Source: Oscillibacter valericigenes
GTDB taxonomy: Bacteria; Bacillota; Clostridia; Oscillospirales; Oscillospiraceae
Reading direction: 5' to 3'
Length of the DNA stretch: 64,000 nucleotides
NCBI RefSeq assembly: GCF_021531435.1
Contig: NZ_JAFBIS010000010.1
Span: 44,933 to 108,932 of the forward strand
Shown here: positions 16,427-27,107 of the stretch, in pieces
Layout: each line of letters opens with the position of its first letter
Numbering within the stretch: position 1 is the first letter of the stretch
Translations under genes and position numbers: made by a program
The notes under the pieces: generated by a model
Told to the model about the DNA's origin: nothing
Database searches by the model: none
The model's input: the letters and a program-made list of their open reading frames with translations, nothing else

Positions 16427-17224
16427 TTACAAACCGGCTCTGACGCGGTTGATGGCCTCGACAGCCGCCGCGGAGCCGCTGCGGGGATACAGCTCAAAGG
16501 CGATCATCTGGTCGTAGCCGTGGTCGTACAGGTCCTGCAGCACCGCCCGGTAGTTGATGCAGCCGGTGCCCGGCTCGCCCCGGCCGGGGGCGTCCGCGAT
16601 GTGGATGCAGCCGATGAGGTCCTGATACTTCCGCAGCGTCTCGATGATCTTGCCCTCGTTGAGGTACATGTGGTAGGCGTCGTACAAAATCTTCACGTTG
16701 GGAGAGTTCACCATGCGGATGATCTCCGCGGCGTCCTTCGTGTACCGCAGGAAGTTGCCCAGGTGGTCCGTCTCCACGTTCAGGGCCTCCAGGCACAGGG
16801 TGACGCCCGCCTGCTCCGCCTCCGGCGCGATGGCCGCCAGGGAGCGGTACATGGCCATGGTCTTTTCCGCGTCGCTGTACTGGGGAAACAGGTCGGCGGC
16901 GTACTGCTTCGGCTCCGGCAGCAGCTCGTTGGAGTGGACCGCCAGCAGCTTACAGCCCACCTCCTGCGCCACTTTCAGGGAGCGGCGCAGATAGGCCAGG
17001 TACTCCTCGCCGTGGGCGGGGTCGCACAGGGAGATGGGGCCGTCGCCGCCCATGCAGGAAATTTCAAGGCCGTACTGGGCGCACAGAGCCTTCAACTCGT
17101 TCAGGTCCTTGGATTCCCAGTCCCAGATCTCCACATAGTCAAAGCCGTCCCGCCTGGCGGCGGCAAACCGCTCCGCAAAGGGCAGTTCCTTGTAAATGAC
17201 CTCGATGTTCACGGAATACTTCAT
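16427..17224 (-). CDS. Sugar phosphate isomerase/epimerase family protein, hydroxypyruvate isomerase-like
   Basis: A 265-residue TIM-barrel protein of the AP endonuclease 2 / xylose-isomerase-like family. Metal and acid residues seen are Glu in LCLEALN, Asp and His in LYDAYHMY, His in CIHIADAPGR and Glu in IAFELYP, the pattern of hydroxypyruvate isomerases, which interconvert hydroxypyruvate and tartronate semialdehyde. It starts 20 bp after the M20 amidohydrolase stop, so the two share a transcript. The physiological substrate is uncertain; related proteins act on various keto sugars. Confidence 0.88.
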   Translation of the reverse strand: MKYSVNIEVIYKELPFAERFAAARRDGFDYVEIWDWESKDLNELKALCAQYGLEISCMGGDGPISLCDPAHGEEYLAYLRRSLKVAQEVGCKLLAVHSNELLPEPKQYAADLFPQYSDAEKTMAMYRSLAAIAPEAEQAGVTLCLEALNVETDHLGNFLRYTKDAAEIIRMVNSPNVKILYDAYHMYLNEGKIIETLRKYQDLIGCIHIADAPGRGEPGTGCINYRAVLQDLYDHGYDQMIAFELYPRSGSAAAVEAINRVRAGL

Positions 17225-17244
17225 CGCTGTTTCCTCCTTGAATT

Positions 17245-18687
17245 TCAGTCGGGCACCACGGGCACCGCGTCCGCCGGGATGGGGCAGGTGTAACCCTCCG
17301 CCGTCTGCTTTCGGAACTCCGCTTTCGCGGCCTCCAGCAGGGACGGGTCGGTCAGCAGGTCGATAGCGGCTGCGGCCAGCACCTTGCCGGCGTGGACGGC
17401 GGCCTTGTGGCCCAGTTCCGTCCCACCGCAGGACACGTTCTGCCAGCTGTGGCCGGGGCTGCCGTTGGGCCAGGCCGCCACATGGATCTGGCCGGTGGGC
17501 GTCTGCCAGCTCACGTCGCCTACGTCGGTGGAGCCGGGTTCAAAGGCGGGGCCCTGGTACAGGGGCGCCAGGAAGTCGTTCAGGGCGCCGTTCGCTTTCG
17601 CCCGCAGCTCCCGCACCTGGTCCGCCACAGCGCCGTCGAATTCGGCGCCGATGCCGGGCAGCGCGTCGCTGCCGGGGTAAGTCTTGGACAGGGCGTCGGC
17701 AAAGGCCTTCTCCTCCGCTGTGTGAGCGGGGACGCCCAGGGCCTCGAAATTGCGGTACAGCACGGTCTCCAGCGTGTGGTTGGGCACGGTGTCCGCCAGG
17801 CCGTCGATGAACTGCTTTTCAAAGGTGGTGCCGGTCATCAGCGCCGCGCCTTTGGCGATGTCATCCACCCGCTTCTGCAGCTCCACCGCCTCGGAAACAT
17901 GGTTGGAGCGAACCATGTACAGCACGCTGGCATAGGGCTGGACCACGTTGGGGCTGCGTCCGCCGGCGTCGGTGATGGCGTAATGGATGCGGGCCTTGGA
18001 GGGCATGTGCTCCCGCAGGAACTGGACGCCGATGTTCATCAGCTCCACCGCGTCCAGGGCGCTGCGGCCCCGGTCCGGGTCTCCGGCAGCGTGGGCGGCG
18101 ATGCCGGTGAACTTGTACTGGGTCTGGATGCAGGAGTTGGAGGAACCAGTGACCACCTCGTTCACATCCTTGGGGTGCCAGGTCAGGGCCACGTCCAGGC
18201 CGTACCACAGTTTCTCCCGGGCCATAAACGCTTTGGCGGCGCCGCCCTCCTCGCCGGGGCAGCCGTACAGCACCACGGTGCCGGGTATCCCGGTGCGCTC
18301 CAGATACGCCTTCACGCCCAGGGCTGCGGCAAGGGCGCCCGCGCCCAGCAGGTTGTGCCCGCAGCCGTGTCCGCAGCCGCCGGGGACGAGCTCCTCCCGC
18401 TCCAGGCTCCCGGCCTTCTGGGACAAGCCGGACAGCGCGTCATACTCCGCCAGGATGCCAATGACGGGCCGTCCGCTGCCGTAGCTGGCGGAAAAGGCCG
18501 TGGGGATACGGCAAATGCCCTTTTCCACGGCAAAGCCCTCTTTTTCCAAAACCTCGCAGTATTTGGCGGCAGACTTCTCCTCCTGAAGGGACAGCTCCGC
18601 GTAGCTCCAGACGCTGTCCGCCACGTCGGCAATGACCGCCGCCTTTTCATCCACGGCGGCGATGGCCGCCTGCTTCTCCTTCGTCAT
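17245..18687 (-). CDS. M20 family amidohydrolase (AbgB-like)
   Basis: A 480-residue cytoplasmic metallohydrolase resembling p-aminobenzoyl-glutamate hydrolase subunit B. The di-zinc site is visible as GHGCGHNLLG and CPGEEGGAA, with an upstream aspartate in ILAEYDALSG; the dimerisation domain follows (FTGIAAHAAGDPDRGRSALDAVELM). Family members cut amide bonds of N-acyl amino acids or dipeptides. The start at 18687 has GAAGGAG 7 bases upstream. A strong terminator ends only about 17 bases before the start, after the transporter ATPase gene, so expression needs read-through or an internal promoter. Joint use with the amino-acid transporter is inferred from position. Confidence 0.9.
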   Translation of the reverse strand: MTKEKQAAIAAVDEKAAVIADVADSVWSYAELSLQEEKSAAKYCEVLEKEGFAVEKGICRIPTAFSASYGSGRPVIGILAEYDALSGLSQKAGSLEREELVPGGCGHGCGHNLLGAGALAAALGVKAYLERTGIPGTVVLYGCPGEEGGAAKAFMAREKLWYGLDVALTWHPKDVNEVVTGSSNSCIQTQYKFTGIAAHAAGDPDRGRSALDAVELMNIGVQFLREHMPSKARIHYAITDAGGRSPNVVQPYASVLYMVRSNHVSEAVELQKRVDDIAKGAALMTGTTFEKQFIDGLADTVPNHTLETVLYRNFEALGVPAHTAEEKAFADALSKTYPGSDALPGIGAEFDGAVADQVRELRAKANGALNDFLAPLYQGPAFEPGSTDVGDVSWQTPTGQIHVAAWPNGSPGHSWQNVSCGGTELGHKAAVHAGKVLAAAAIDLLTDPSLLEAAKAEFRKQTAEGYTCPIPADAVPVVPD

Positions 18688-18704
18688 AAACATACTCCTT
18701 CCTG

Positions 18705-18735
18705 AAAAAAAGGGCACGCACGGAAGTGCGTGCCC
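18705..18735 (-). terminator. Terminator between the ABC ATPase gene and the amidohydrolase
   Basis: A 10-bp perfect stem GGGCACGCAC/GTGCGTGCCC (18712-18721 with 18726-18735), loop GGAA on the plus strand, followed on the minus strand by seven T's. It begins 9 bp after the ATPase stop and ends beside the next gene's ribosome binding site. Confidence 0.9.
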
Positions 18736-18743
18736 TCGAACCA

Positions 18744-19520
18744 TCAAAGAACCTTGCTGAGGAAATCCTGGAGTCTGGGGTTCTGGGGATTGCCGAAAAT
18801 ATCCGCGGGAGTCCCCTGTTCCAGCAGCTTGCCGTCGGCCATGAACAGCACCCGGTTGCCCACTTCCCGGGCAAAGCCCATCTCATGGGTAACGACCACC
18901 ATGCTCATGCCCTCCTGGGCCAGGCCCTTCATCACGTCCAGCACTTCGCCCACCATTTCGGGGTCCAGAGCGGAGGTGGGCTCGTCAAACAGCATGACCT
19001 CCGGCTCCATGGCCAGGGCCCGGACGATGGCCACACGCTGCTTCTGGCCGCCGGAGAGCTGGATGGGATACGCCCCGGCCCGGTCCTTCAGGCCCACCCG
19101 GTCCAGCAGCGCCAGGGCCTTTTCCTCGGCGGCAGCCTTGTCCATGTGTTTGACCTGAATGGGGGCCAGGGTCATGTTGTCCAGAATGGTCATGTGGGGG
19201 AACAAATTGAAATGCTGGAACACCATGCCCATCTTCTGGCGGTGCTGGTCGATGTCCAGCTTCACCATCTTGCCCTCGGCGTTTTTGATCTTCTTCTTGG
19301 TGATGTCCACGCCGTCAAAGATGATGGAACCGCTGGTGGGCTCCTCCAGCAGGTTCAGGCTGCGGAGGAACGTGGACTTGCCGGAGCCGGAGGGTCCGAT
19401 GACCACCATGACGTCGCCCCGGTTAATGTCCACGGTGACGCCGTCCAGAGCCTTGATAGCGCCCTTGTTGTAGTATTTCTTCAGGTCGGTGACCTGGATC
19501 AGACTATCTCTTGTCGCCAC
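18744..19520 (-). CDS. Polar amino acid ABC transporter ATP-binding protein
   Basis: A 258-residue GlnQ/HisP-type ATPase. Walker [10 protein letters not shown] is at about 42-50, the Q-loop in [12 protein letters not shown], signature [16 protein letters not shown], Walker [15 protein letters not shown], and switch histidine in VVTHEMGFA. An insert around 70-95 ([22 protein letters not shown]) is longer than in GlnQ but common in clostridial homologues. It overlaps the permease gene by 17 bp and is followed by a terminator. It drives uptake of a polar amino acid bound by the lipoprotein encoded at the head of the operon. Confidence 0.95.
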   Translation of the reverse strand: MATRDSLIQVTDLKKYYNKGAIKALDGVTVDINRGDVMVVIGPSGSGKSTFLRSLNLLEEPTSGSIIFDGVDITKKKIKNAEGKMVKLDIDQHRQKMGMVFQHFNLFPHMTILDNMTLAPIQVKHMDKAAAEEKALALLDRVGLKDRAGAYPIQLSGGQKQRVAIVRALAMEPEVMLFDEPTSALDPEMVGEVLDVMKGLAQEGMSMVVVTHEMGFAREVGNRVLFMADGKLLEQGTPADIFGNPQNPRLQDFLSKVL

Positions 19521-20289
19521 GGCTCATTCTCCTTTCAAAGTAAGCGATCACCTTGGAGGTGGGGAAGGTCAGGCAGAAGTACAGCGCCGCGACCACCAGC
19601 AGGGGCTCCAGCACCAGGAAGGTGCCGGCCTGGGCCGCCTTTACCGCGGCCATCAGATCCTGGACGCCGATGGTATATGTAATGGCGGACTCCTTGATGA
19701 TGGTGACGAATTCGTTGCCGATGGCGGGCAGGATGTTCTTGACCGCCTGGGGCAGGACGATGAAGCGCATGTTCTGGCCCTGGGTCAGGCCCAGAGAGCG
19801 GGCCGCCTCGGTCTGGCCGCCGTCAATGGACTGGATACCGGCCCGGATGATCTCCGCCAGATACGCGCCGGAGTTCAATGCCAGGGCAATGACGCCGGGC
19901 AGGAAGCGGTTCAGCTTCAAAAAGCCCAGGATCGTGACCGACGGCAGGTTGATGACATTCTTGTTGAACACCACCTGGTACACGATGAACAGCTGCACCA
20001 GCATGGGGGTGGCCCGGATGACCTCCACGTAGACCGTGGCGATAAACGAGATGGGGTTGAATTTGCTCAGGGCCAGCAGGAAGCCGCCGTCCCGGAGATG
20101 GCCGTCCTGATCCAGGCCCAGGGAGCGGAAGGGGCGGAAATTGCTCATCCGCATGACTGCCAGCACCAATGCCAGCAGGAAGCCCAGGACAACGGTAAAG
20201 AGGGAAAGATAGACGGTGCAGAGCATACCCTCTTTAAACATGCTGGCATACTGGAACACCTTCTCAAAGCCTGCCGCGGAAACACTCAT
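19504..20289 (-). CDS. Polar amino acid ABC transporter permease
   Basis: A 261-residue HisM/GlnP-family inner-membrane protein with about five segments. The EAA loop ligand for the ATPase is visible as [20 protein letters not shown], preceded by [18 protein letters not shown] 20289 is chosen because AAAGGAG lies 8 bases upstream; the longer frame reads back into the intercistronic hairpin. Overlap with the ATPase gene indicates coupling. A single permease gene suggests a homodimer. Confidence 0.94.
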   Translation of the reverse strand: MSVSAAGFEKVFQYASMFKEGMLCTVYLSLFTVVLGFLLALVLAVMRMSNFRPFRSLGLDQDGHLRDGGFLLALSKFNPISFIATVYVEVIRATPMLVQLFIVYQVVFNKNVINLPSVTILGFLKLNRFLPGVIALALNSGAYLAEIIRAGIQSIDGGQTEAARSLGLTQGQNMRFIVLPQAVKNILPAIGNEFVTIIKESAITYTIGVQDLMAAVKAAQAGTFLVLEPLLVVAALYFCLTFPTSKVIAYFERRMSRGDKR

Positions 20290-20323
20290 GGCGCGAACTC
20301 CTTTCGGGGTTTTTTCTTGAACG

Positions 20324-20363
20324 CGCTGATTCCTCCCCACGTTTTTGTGGGGAGGAATCGGCG
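20324..20363 (-). other. Intercistronic hairpin between binding-protein and permease genes
   Basis: A 17-bp stem with one mismatch (20324-20340 with 20347-20363), loop of six, and no T tract on the minus strand. As in the TrpXYZ-type operon, it sits right after the substrate-binding gene and probably sets a high binding-protein to permease ratio. Confidence 0.7.
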
Positions 20364-20383
20364 TTATTTCACATTTTTGGAAA

Positions 20384-21253
20384 TCAGTCGACCAGGCCCT
20401 CGAAGATCTCGCCGGAAGCCTGCTCATTGGCCTGGGCCACGAAGTCATCCATGGAGCCGTCAGCCAGAGCAGCGGCGATGGCCTCGTTGACGCCGGCCAG
20501 CAGCGCCTCGTTGCCCTTCACAACGCCGACAGCGGAGCCTTCCACCTCATAGGGGACATCGAAAGCAATGTACAGGTCGGGATAGTTCTTGGCATAGCTC
20601 TCAGCCACCACGGTCTCAATGTAACCGGCATCCAGCTTGCCGCCCAGCAGCTCGGAGACAACATCGGTCACCTTAGCCAGCTGCACGATGTCGGCATCGG
20701 GGGTGTTCTCCTCCGCCAGATCATACTGGATGGAACCCAGCTGGGCGCCGATGGTGAGAGAAGGATCATTCAGCTCCTCCAGAGAAGCCCACTTGTCCTT
20801 GTTCTCCTGGACCACGACCAGAGACTGACCGCCCTGATAGTAGATATCGGAGAAGTCCATAGCTTCCATACGGTCAGGATCGGGAGACAGGCCGGCCATA
20901 CCGAGGTCCACATTGCCGGCGGTCACTTCAGCCAGCACGCCGTCAAAATCCATGGGGACGACCTCCAGCTCCAGGCCCAGGTAATCGGCGATGTACTGAG
21001 CCAGGGCCATATCGAAGCCGGCCAGTTGGGCGTTGCCGCTCTCGTCGATGGCATAGAACTCATAGGGAGCAAAGTCAGGGCTGGTAGCCACAGTCAGCTT
21101 GCCCTCGGTCACGGTGGTGATGGCGGGCTCGGCGGGCTCTTCCGCGGCGGCAGGTTCATTGGTCTGTGCGGGAGCCTCTTCCTTGGAACCGCCGCAGGCG
21201 GCCAGAGACAGGACCATTGCCATGGTCATCAACAATGCAAGAAACTTTTTCAT
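20384..21253 (-). CDS. Polar amino acid ABC transporter substrate-binding lipoprotein
   Basis: A 289-residue SBP_bac_3 lipoprotein. The signal peptide MKKFLALLMTMAMVLSLAAC ends at lipobox Cys20; a Glu/Ala/Pro linker follows, and the binding fold begins near residue 50 (KLTVATSPDFAPYEFYA). DMALAQYIADYLGLELE and MDFDGVLAEVTAGNVDLGMAGLSP are the usual family motifs. Start 21253 has AAAGGAAG upstream; the longer frame reads through the promoter. It heads a three-gene importer operon followed by an amidohydrolase and isomerase. The specific amino acid is not determinable by eye. Confidence 0.95.
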   Translation of the reverse strand: MKKFLALLMTMAMVLSLAACGGSKEEAPAQTNEPAAAEEPAEPAITTVTEGKLTVATSPDFAPYEFYAIDESGNAQLAGFDMALAQYIADYLGLELEVVPMDFDGVLAEVTAGNVDLGMAGLSPDPDRMEAMDFSDIYYQGGQSLVVVQENKDKWASLEELNDPSLTIGAQLGSIQYDLAEENTPDADIVQLAKVTDVVSELLGGKLDAGYIETVVAESYAKNYPDLYIAFDVPYEVEGSAVGVVKGNEALLAGVNEAIAAALADGSMDDFVAQANEQASGEIFEGLVD

Positions 21254-21354
21254 GGTACAAACTTCCTTTTCCAATCTAAATTGTTCTCCCCCATCGGGAG
21301 AGCATCGTATCCGTCTCGCAGAGAGGAAAGGTTTTCCTCCCGTTGACAATGCAT

Positions 21355-21383
21355 ACCTTACCACGCCGCGCGTATCATGTCAA
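21355..21383 (-). promoter_or_regulatory. Putative promoter of the polar amino acid ABC operon
   Basis: On the minus strand TTGACA (21378-21383) with a poor -10, TAAGGT (21355-21360), 17 bp apart. The 21254-21535 interval is otherwise AT-rich, noncoding, and holds a small hairpin (TCTCCC/GGGAGA) near 21286-21303 in the leader. Confidence 0.55.
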
Positions 21384-21535
21384 TACTTTTTCAAAAAAAA
21401 TGTATAAATATTTGGCTTGTTCACATGTATTTCTAAAAAATTTCCGTAAAACAGTGGGTTTTCTGTTGTTCACTTGTGCATTTTGCCTGTACCTTTTTGA
21501 ATACTTGGATGAATATTCATTTTTTCTCTGCATAT

Positions 21536-21570
21536 AAAACACCCGCCCGCATGGTTGCTGCGGGCGGGTG
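21536..21570 (-). terminator. Terminator of the glycosidase-like gene
   Basis: A 12-bp stem CACCCGCCCGCA/TGCGGGCGGGTG (21540-21551 with 21559-21570), followed on the minus strand by TTTTATAT. Confidence 0.9.
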
Positions 21571-21576
21571 CGGCAT

Positions 21577-22629
21577 TCAGCTGAATATCAGGAAGCTGTC
21601 CAGGGTCGAGCCAGCGTCCGTCAGCTCCGGGACGAATTGTGTCGTTTCGTGGGCATTGCTCACCGCCTGGGCCAAAGCCGGGGCGTTCTCCTCTGTTGTA
21701 ACAGCATAGATCCGGTCCACCTGGGGCGCGATCGCCGCCAGCAGCAGCCCCGCATCGTCGTCATACCCCTGAGAGATGACCGCTTCCGGCACTTCAATGG
21801 ACAGCGCCACGCCGTATGGCTCCAAAGCCGCCCGCATTTCTTTCAGAAAGGCCGTCAGATTTGCGCTTTTCTCCCCTTCGCCGTAGTTGATCTTATCCAG
21901 TTTTCCCACGGTGGGGTAGCTGACGTCGGTCAGCAGGATCTCGTCAAAGCCCAGTTCCGCCGCTTCCTTCGCCAGTCCGCACAGGTATTCCCTGGCGGCG
22001 GGCTTGGCGGGGTCCAGCCACTGGCTGTTATTGCCGTCATAGAAAATATAACCGCCCGTGTTTTTCAGGCCCATGCCTTCCACATCCCAGTTGGCGGCCT
22101 TGGGGTCGTGGAAGCAGCTCAGGCGGGCAATGGTGCTGTCATAGCCGGCGCTGTCCCCGTTCATCAGGGAGATGGCCTCGGCCGTATCCTCCCCCAGGCG
22201 GACGGAGCCGGCTACCGCTGTGGCGGAATCAAAATACACGGTGCCGGCCGAACCCTTCACGGTAACTGCCATGGCGTTATACTTCCGTTCCGCGTTCTGC
22301 GGCATTTGGGAGATGCTGTACGCCTCCCCCCAGACAGCCTGGGTCAGCGGCGTCTCCCCCAGGGAAAACGCCCGGACGGGCTGCAGGTCCTCCGGTTCCT
22401 GGACCGTGATCTCCAGGGAATCCTCCGGTACGTCTTTCCCTGCCGGTGCGGTCTCCTCCTGCCAGGGCAGCTCCAGATGGGGCGTGCCCGTCTCGTCGTA
22501 GACGATATTCCGGGACAGAAGCATGACGGCAATGGCCGCCGCGATCACAACGACCAACAGTACCGTCAGCACGATGCGCCCTCTGGGCGTCCGTCCCCGG
22601 TAGCTGCGGTAGCCCCGCTCATACGCCAT
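21577..22629 (-). CDS. Membrane-anchored putative glycoside hydrolase (DUF4015-like)
   Basis: A 350-residue protein with a basic cytoplasmic N-terminus, one membrane segment (about 19-39, IVLTVLLVVVIAAAIAVMLL), and an extracellular domain. The domain resembles the GH-like DUF4015/PF13200 family: AMAVTVKGSAGTVYFDSATA, GYIFYDGNNSQWLDPAKPAAREYLCGLAKEAAELGFDEILLTDVSYP, and a late strand VALSIEVPEAV, consistent with a TIM barrel with acidic residues at strand ends. It is 34 bp after rpiB and may share its promoter. The target polysaccharide is unknown; a role in envelope maintenance is inferred from location only. Confidence 0.75.
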   Translation of the reverse strand: MAYERGYRSYRGRTPRGRIVLTVLLVVVIAAAIAVMLLSRNIVYDETGTPHLELPWQEETAPAGKDVPEDSLEITVQEPEDLQPVRAFSLGETPLTQAVWGEAYSISQMPQNAERKYNAMAVTVKGSAGTVYFDSATAVAGSVRLGEDTAEAISLMNGDSAGYDSTIARLSCFHDPKAANWDVEGMGLKNTGGYIFYDGNNSQWLDPAKPAAREYLCGLAKEAAELGFDEILLTDVSYPTVGKLDKINYGEGEKSANLTAFLKEMRAALEPYGVALSIEVPEAVISQGYDDDAGLLLAAIAPQVDRIYAVTTEENAPALAQAVSNAHETTQFVPELTDAGSTLDSFLIFS

Positions 22630-22663
22630 TGTCCGTCACCTCCCTGTCCAGTGTCTGGAAAAC

Positions 22664-23101
22664 TCAGTCCTCCAGAGCCATCATCTTGTTGACCCGGCGC
22701 TCATGGCGGCCGCCCTCGAACTCCGTGCTCAGGAACACCTCCACCATGCGCTCGGCCATGTTCTTGCCGGTGAAGCCGGCGCCAATGGCCATCATGTTGG
22801 CGTCGTTGTGCTTGCGGGTCATCTCGGCCTGCAGGCAGTCGGCGCAGTGGGCGCAGCGGATGCCCTTGATTTTGTTGGCAGCAATGGAAATGCCGATGCC
22901 GGTGGTGCAGATCACGATGCCCCGGTCGCACTTGCCCTCCGCCACAGCGCGGGCGGCGGCGGCGCCGAAGTCGGGATAGTCGCAGCTCTCCAGAGAATAG
23001 CAGCCGAAGTCCTCGACCTCATGGCCAAGCTTTTCCAGGACCTTGATGATGTGCTGCTTCAGCTCATAGCCGCCGTGGTCACAGCCCAATGCGATTTTCA
23101 T
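22664..23101 (-). CDS. rpiB: Ribose-5-phosphate isomerase B
   Basis: A 145-residue RpiB/LacAB-family isomerase that interconverts ribose 5-phosphate and ribulose 5-phosphate in the pentose phosphate pathway. DHGG (residues 8-11) and the phosphate-binding, cysteine-containing loop IVICTTGIGISIAANK are present; the loop reads CTTG where CGTG or CGSG is usual. RKHNDANMMAIG is conserved. It has its own promoter inside the end of the upstream gene. Together with rpe and prs elsewhere in the window it covers the ribose branch. Confidence 0.94.
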   Translation of the reverse strand: MKIALGCDHGGYELKQHIIKVLEKLGHEVEDFGCYSLESCDYPDFGAAAARAVAEGKCDRGIVICTTGIGISIAANKIKGIRCAHCADCLQAEMTRKHNDANMMAIGAGFTGKNMAERMVEVFLSTEFEGGRHERRVNKMMALED

Positions 23102-23138
23102 AGTAGTTTTCCCCCTGTTGTTTCAAATTTGCGAACTC

Positions 23139-23167
23139 ATTTTACACGGTTTTCCCGTAAAAATCAA
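23139..23167 (-). promoter_or_regulatory. Promoter of rpiB
   Basis: On the minus strand TTGATT (23162-23167) and TAAAAT (23139-23144) are 17 bp apart, right after the PHP phosphatase stop. Confidence 0.7.
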
Positions 23168-23980
23168 TCATAGTTCATGCCAAATCGGGTTTTGCTTTTC
23201 AAACGTGCAGAAGCGGCTGAATCCGCACCGGCGCAGCAGCTCCTGCCGCTCCCGGACGGCACAGCCCACAAACTGCGGCCCGTGGGCGTCCGTGCCCAGG
23301 GTGATGATCTCCCCGCCCAGCTCCCGGTACATCCGCAGCCACTTTTCGTCCGGCAGCGGCGTGTTGCCCCGGTTGGTGTTCAGCTCGATGCCAAGGCCCC
23401 TGTCGATGAGAATGCCCAAAATCTCCTCGATTTCCCTTTCAAAGCCGTCAAAGGTCAGGTGGAAACCCCGGTTCTCGTTCAGATACCGCACCGGCAGCGT
23501 CAGGTGGCCCAGAACATTGAACCGCCCCCACTCCGCCAGACGGCGCACCTGGCGGAGGTAGTCCGCCATGCCCGCCCGGGCCTCTGTCTCATCCTTGGGG
23601 TCGAAGAAATACAGGTCCACACCCTTAAATTTTTCCGACAGCATATGGATGGAGCCGATGATGAAATCCAGCTCCGGCGCGGCGGCGATCATTTTTTCCG
23701 TATAGGCAAAGCTCCAGGGTGCGTCCCCCAGCTCGATCCCCAGCCGCAGCGTGATCCGATTGCCAACAGCTTCCCTGGCAGCACGGTACTCCGACTGCAG
23801 GGCGTCCCAGTCATAGGGCTCCTGCCGCAGCTCCGTAGACCCCCAGATGATGGGCTCCACATGGTCGGTAAAGCACAGCTCGTCAAGCCCCGCGGCAATC
23901 GCGGCCTCCGCCAGCTCTGCCATGGGCGCGTCCGCGTCGGGAGACATCCGGGAATGGGTGTGATAATCCGCCAGATACAT
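23168..23980 (-). CDS. PHP-domain phosphatase, histidinol-phosphatase-like
   Basis: A 270-residue HisK/HisJ-type metallophosphatase. The polymerase-and-histidinol-phosphatase motifs are visible: DYHTHS (5-10), CFTDHVEP, RLGIELG, IIGSIHML, VLGHLTLP and GTDAHGP, which supply the metal-binding histidines and acids. In most relatives the reaction is dephosphorylation of histidinol phosphate, but no other his gene is nearby. It starts 9 bp after dnaJ, so it appears to be the last gene of the heat-shock operon. A general phosphoesterase role cannot be excluded. Confidence 0.88.
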   Translation of the reverse strand: MYLADYHTHSRMSPDADAPMAELAEAAIAAGLDELCFTDHVEPIIWGSTELRQEPYDWDALQSEYRAAREAVGNRITLRLGIELGDAPWSFAYTEKMIAAAPELDFIIGSIHMLSEKFKGVDLYFFDPKDETEARAGMADYLRQVRRLAEWGRFNVLGHLTLPVRYLNENRGFHLTFDGFEREIEEILGILIDRGLGIELNTNRGNTPLPDEKWLRMYRELGGEIITLGTDAHGPQFVGCAVRERQELLRRCGFSRFCTFEKQNPIWHEL

Positions 23981-23989
23981 AGGGCTTCC

Positions 23990-25123
23990 TCACTTCTTGA
24001 ATTTCTTGAAGAACTTCTTCCGCTCCTCGTAGTTGTTGTCGCCCATGGTATCGGCGAACTTCTTCAAGGCTTCCTTCTGCTCCTTGTTCAGGTTCCGGGG
24101 CGTCTCGATATAGACGGTGACGTACTGGTCGCCCCGGCCGTGGCCGTTGATGGAGGGGATGCCCTTGCCCTTGAGTCGGAACGTGGTGCCGGATTGCGTA
24201 CCCTCCGGCAGGTCGTACTTGACCTTGCCGTCGATGGTGGGGATCTCCAGCTCCGCGCCCAAAACCGCCTGGGCGAAGGTAATGGGTGCCTCGCACAGGA
24301 CACTGGTGCCTTCCCGGCGGAACAGCTCATGGGGCCGGATGGTAATGGTGATCAGCAGGTCGCCGGCCGGGCCGCCGTTTTTGCCGGCGTTGCCCTGGCC
24401 CCGGATGGAAATGGTCTGGCCGTTGTCGATGCCCGCGGGAATGCTGGCCTGGATGGTCTTGCGCTTCCGGGCGAAGCCGGTGCCGTGGCAGTCCTTGCAG
24501 GGCTGATGAATGATCTGGCCCTTGCCGCCGCACTTGGGGCAGGGAGAGGTGCTGGCAAACACGCCCATAGGCGTCTGGCGCCGCACCTGGACCTGGCCGC
24601 TGCCGTGGCAGTCCGGGCAGACCTCCGGCGAGGTGCCGGGAGCGCAGCCGTTGCCGTGGCAGGTGCCGCACTGCTCCATGCGGTCCACGGTGACTTCCTT
24701 CTCACAGCCGAAAGCCGCTTCCTCAAAGCTGATGGTCAGGGACATGCGGATACTCTCGCCCCGCTGGGGAGCGTTGGGGTTGGTGCGCCGTCCGCCGCCG
24801 AAGCCGCCGCCGAAGAAGCTGCCGAAAATGTCGCCCAGGTCGCCGAAGTCGAAACTCCCGTCAAACCCGGCGCCGCCGGCGCCGAAGTTGGGGTCCACGC
24901 CCGCGTGGCCGTACTGGTCGTACCGGGCCTTCTTGTTGGGGTCGGACAGCACCTCGTATGCCTCGTTGACCTCCTTGAACTTCTCCTCCGCCTCCTTGTC
25001 GCCGGGGTTCAGGTCAGGGTGGTACTTCCGGGCCATCTTCTTATATGCTTTTTTGATCTCGTCCTCGCCGGCACCTTTGGTGATGCCCAGGACTTCATAG
25101 TAATCTCGTTTCTGCTCAGCCAT
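23990..25123 (-). CDS. dnaJ: Chaperone DnaJ
   Basis: A 377-residue Hsp40 co-chaperone that delivers clients to DnaK and stimulates its ATPase. The J domain (about 6-70) has the HPD motif in KYHPDLN; a Gly/Phe-rich linker spans about 78-112; the zinc domain has four CxxCxGxG repeats ([32 protein letters not shown]); then the C-terminal substrate domains. It is 85 bp downstream of dnaK with a hairpin in between, and is part of the CIRCE-controlled operon. Confidence 0.98.
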   Translation of the reverse strand: MAEQKRDYYEVLGITKGAGEDEIKKAYKKMARKYHPDLNPGDKEAEEKFKEVNEAYEVLSDPNKKARYDQYGHAGVDPNFGAGGAGFDGSFDFGDLGDIFGSFFGGGFGGGRRTNPNAPQRGESIRMSLTISFEEAAFGCEKEVTVDRMEQCGTCHGNGCAPGTSPEVCPDCHGSGQVQVRRQTPMGVFASTSPCPKCGGKGQIIHQPCKDCHGTGFARKRKTIQASIPAGIDNGQTISIRGQGNAGKNGGPAGDLLITITIRPHELFRREGTSVLCEAPITFAQAVLGAELEIPTIDGKVKYDLPEGTQSGTTFRLKGKGIPSINGHGRGDQYVTVYIETPRNLNKEQKEALKKFADTMGDNNYEERKKFFKKFKK

Positions 25124-25151
25124 ATTGAAAACTCCTCGTATTCCAAAACGC

Positions 25152-25190
25152 CGTATCAGGGACAGGCTCCAACGCGCTGTCCCTGATACG
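25152..25190 (-). other. Intercistronic hairpin between dnaK and dnaJ
   Basis: A 14-bp perfect stem (25152-25165 with 25177-25190) with an 11-base loop. On the minus strand only GCGTTTT follows, so it is more likely an RNA-processing or stabilising hairpin, or a partial terminator, than a full stop. Confidence 0.7.
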
Positions 25191-25208
25191 TTTTATATGA
25201 GAGGGGGC

Positions 25209-27059
<1,851 letters not shown>

Positions 27060-27107
27060 AATGTTTTCCTCCTAAATATATCGAAAAGTTTATTTTTGTA
27101 TCCGAAA

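Noticed and set aside
21499..21522. ARG-box-like palindrome ATGAATATTCAT upstream of the polar amino acid ABC operon
   Set aside because: It lies about 120 bp upstream of the best promoter with no second box at proper spacing; AT-rich background makes it likely by chance.
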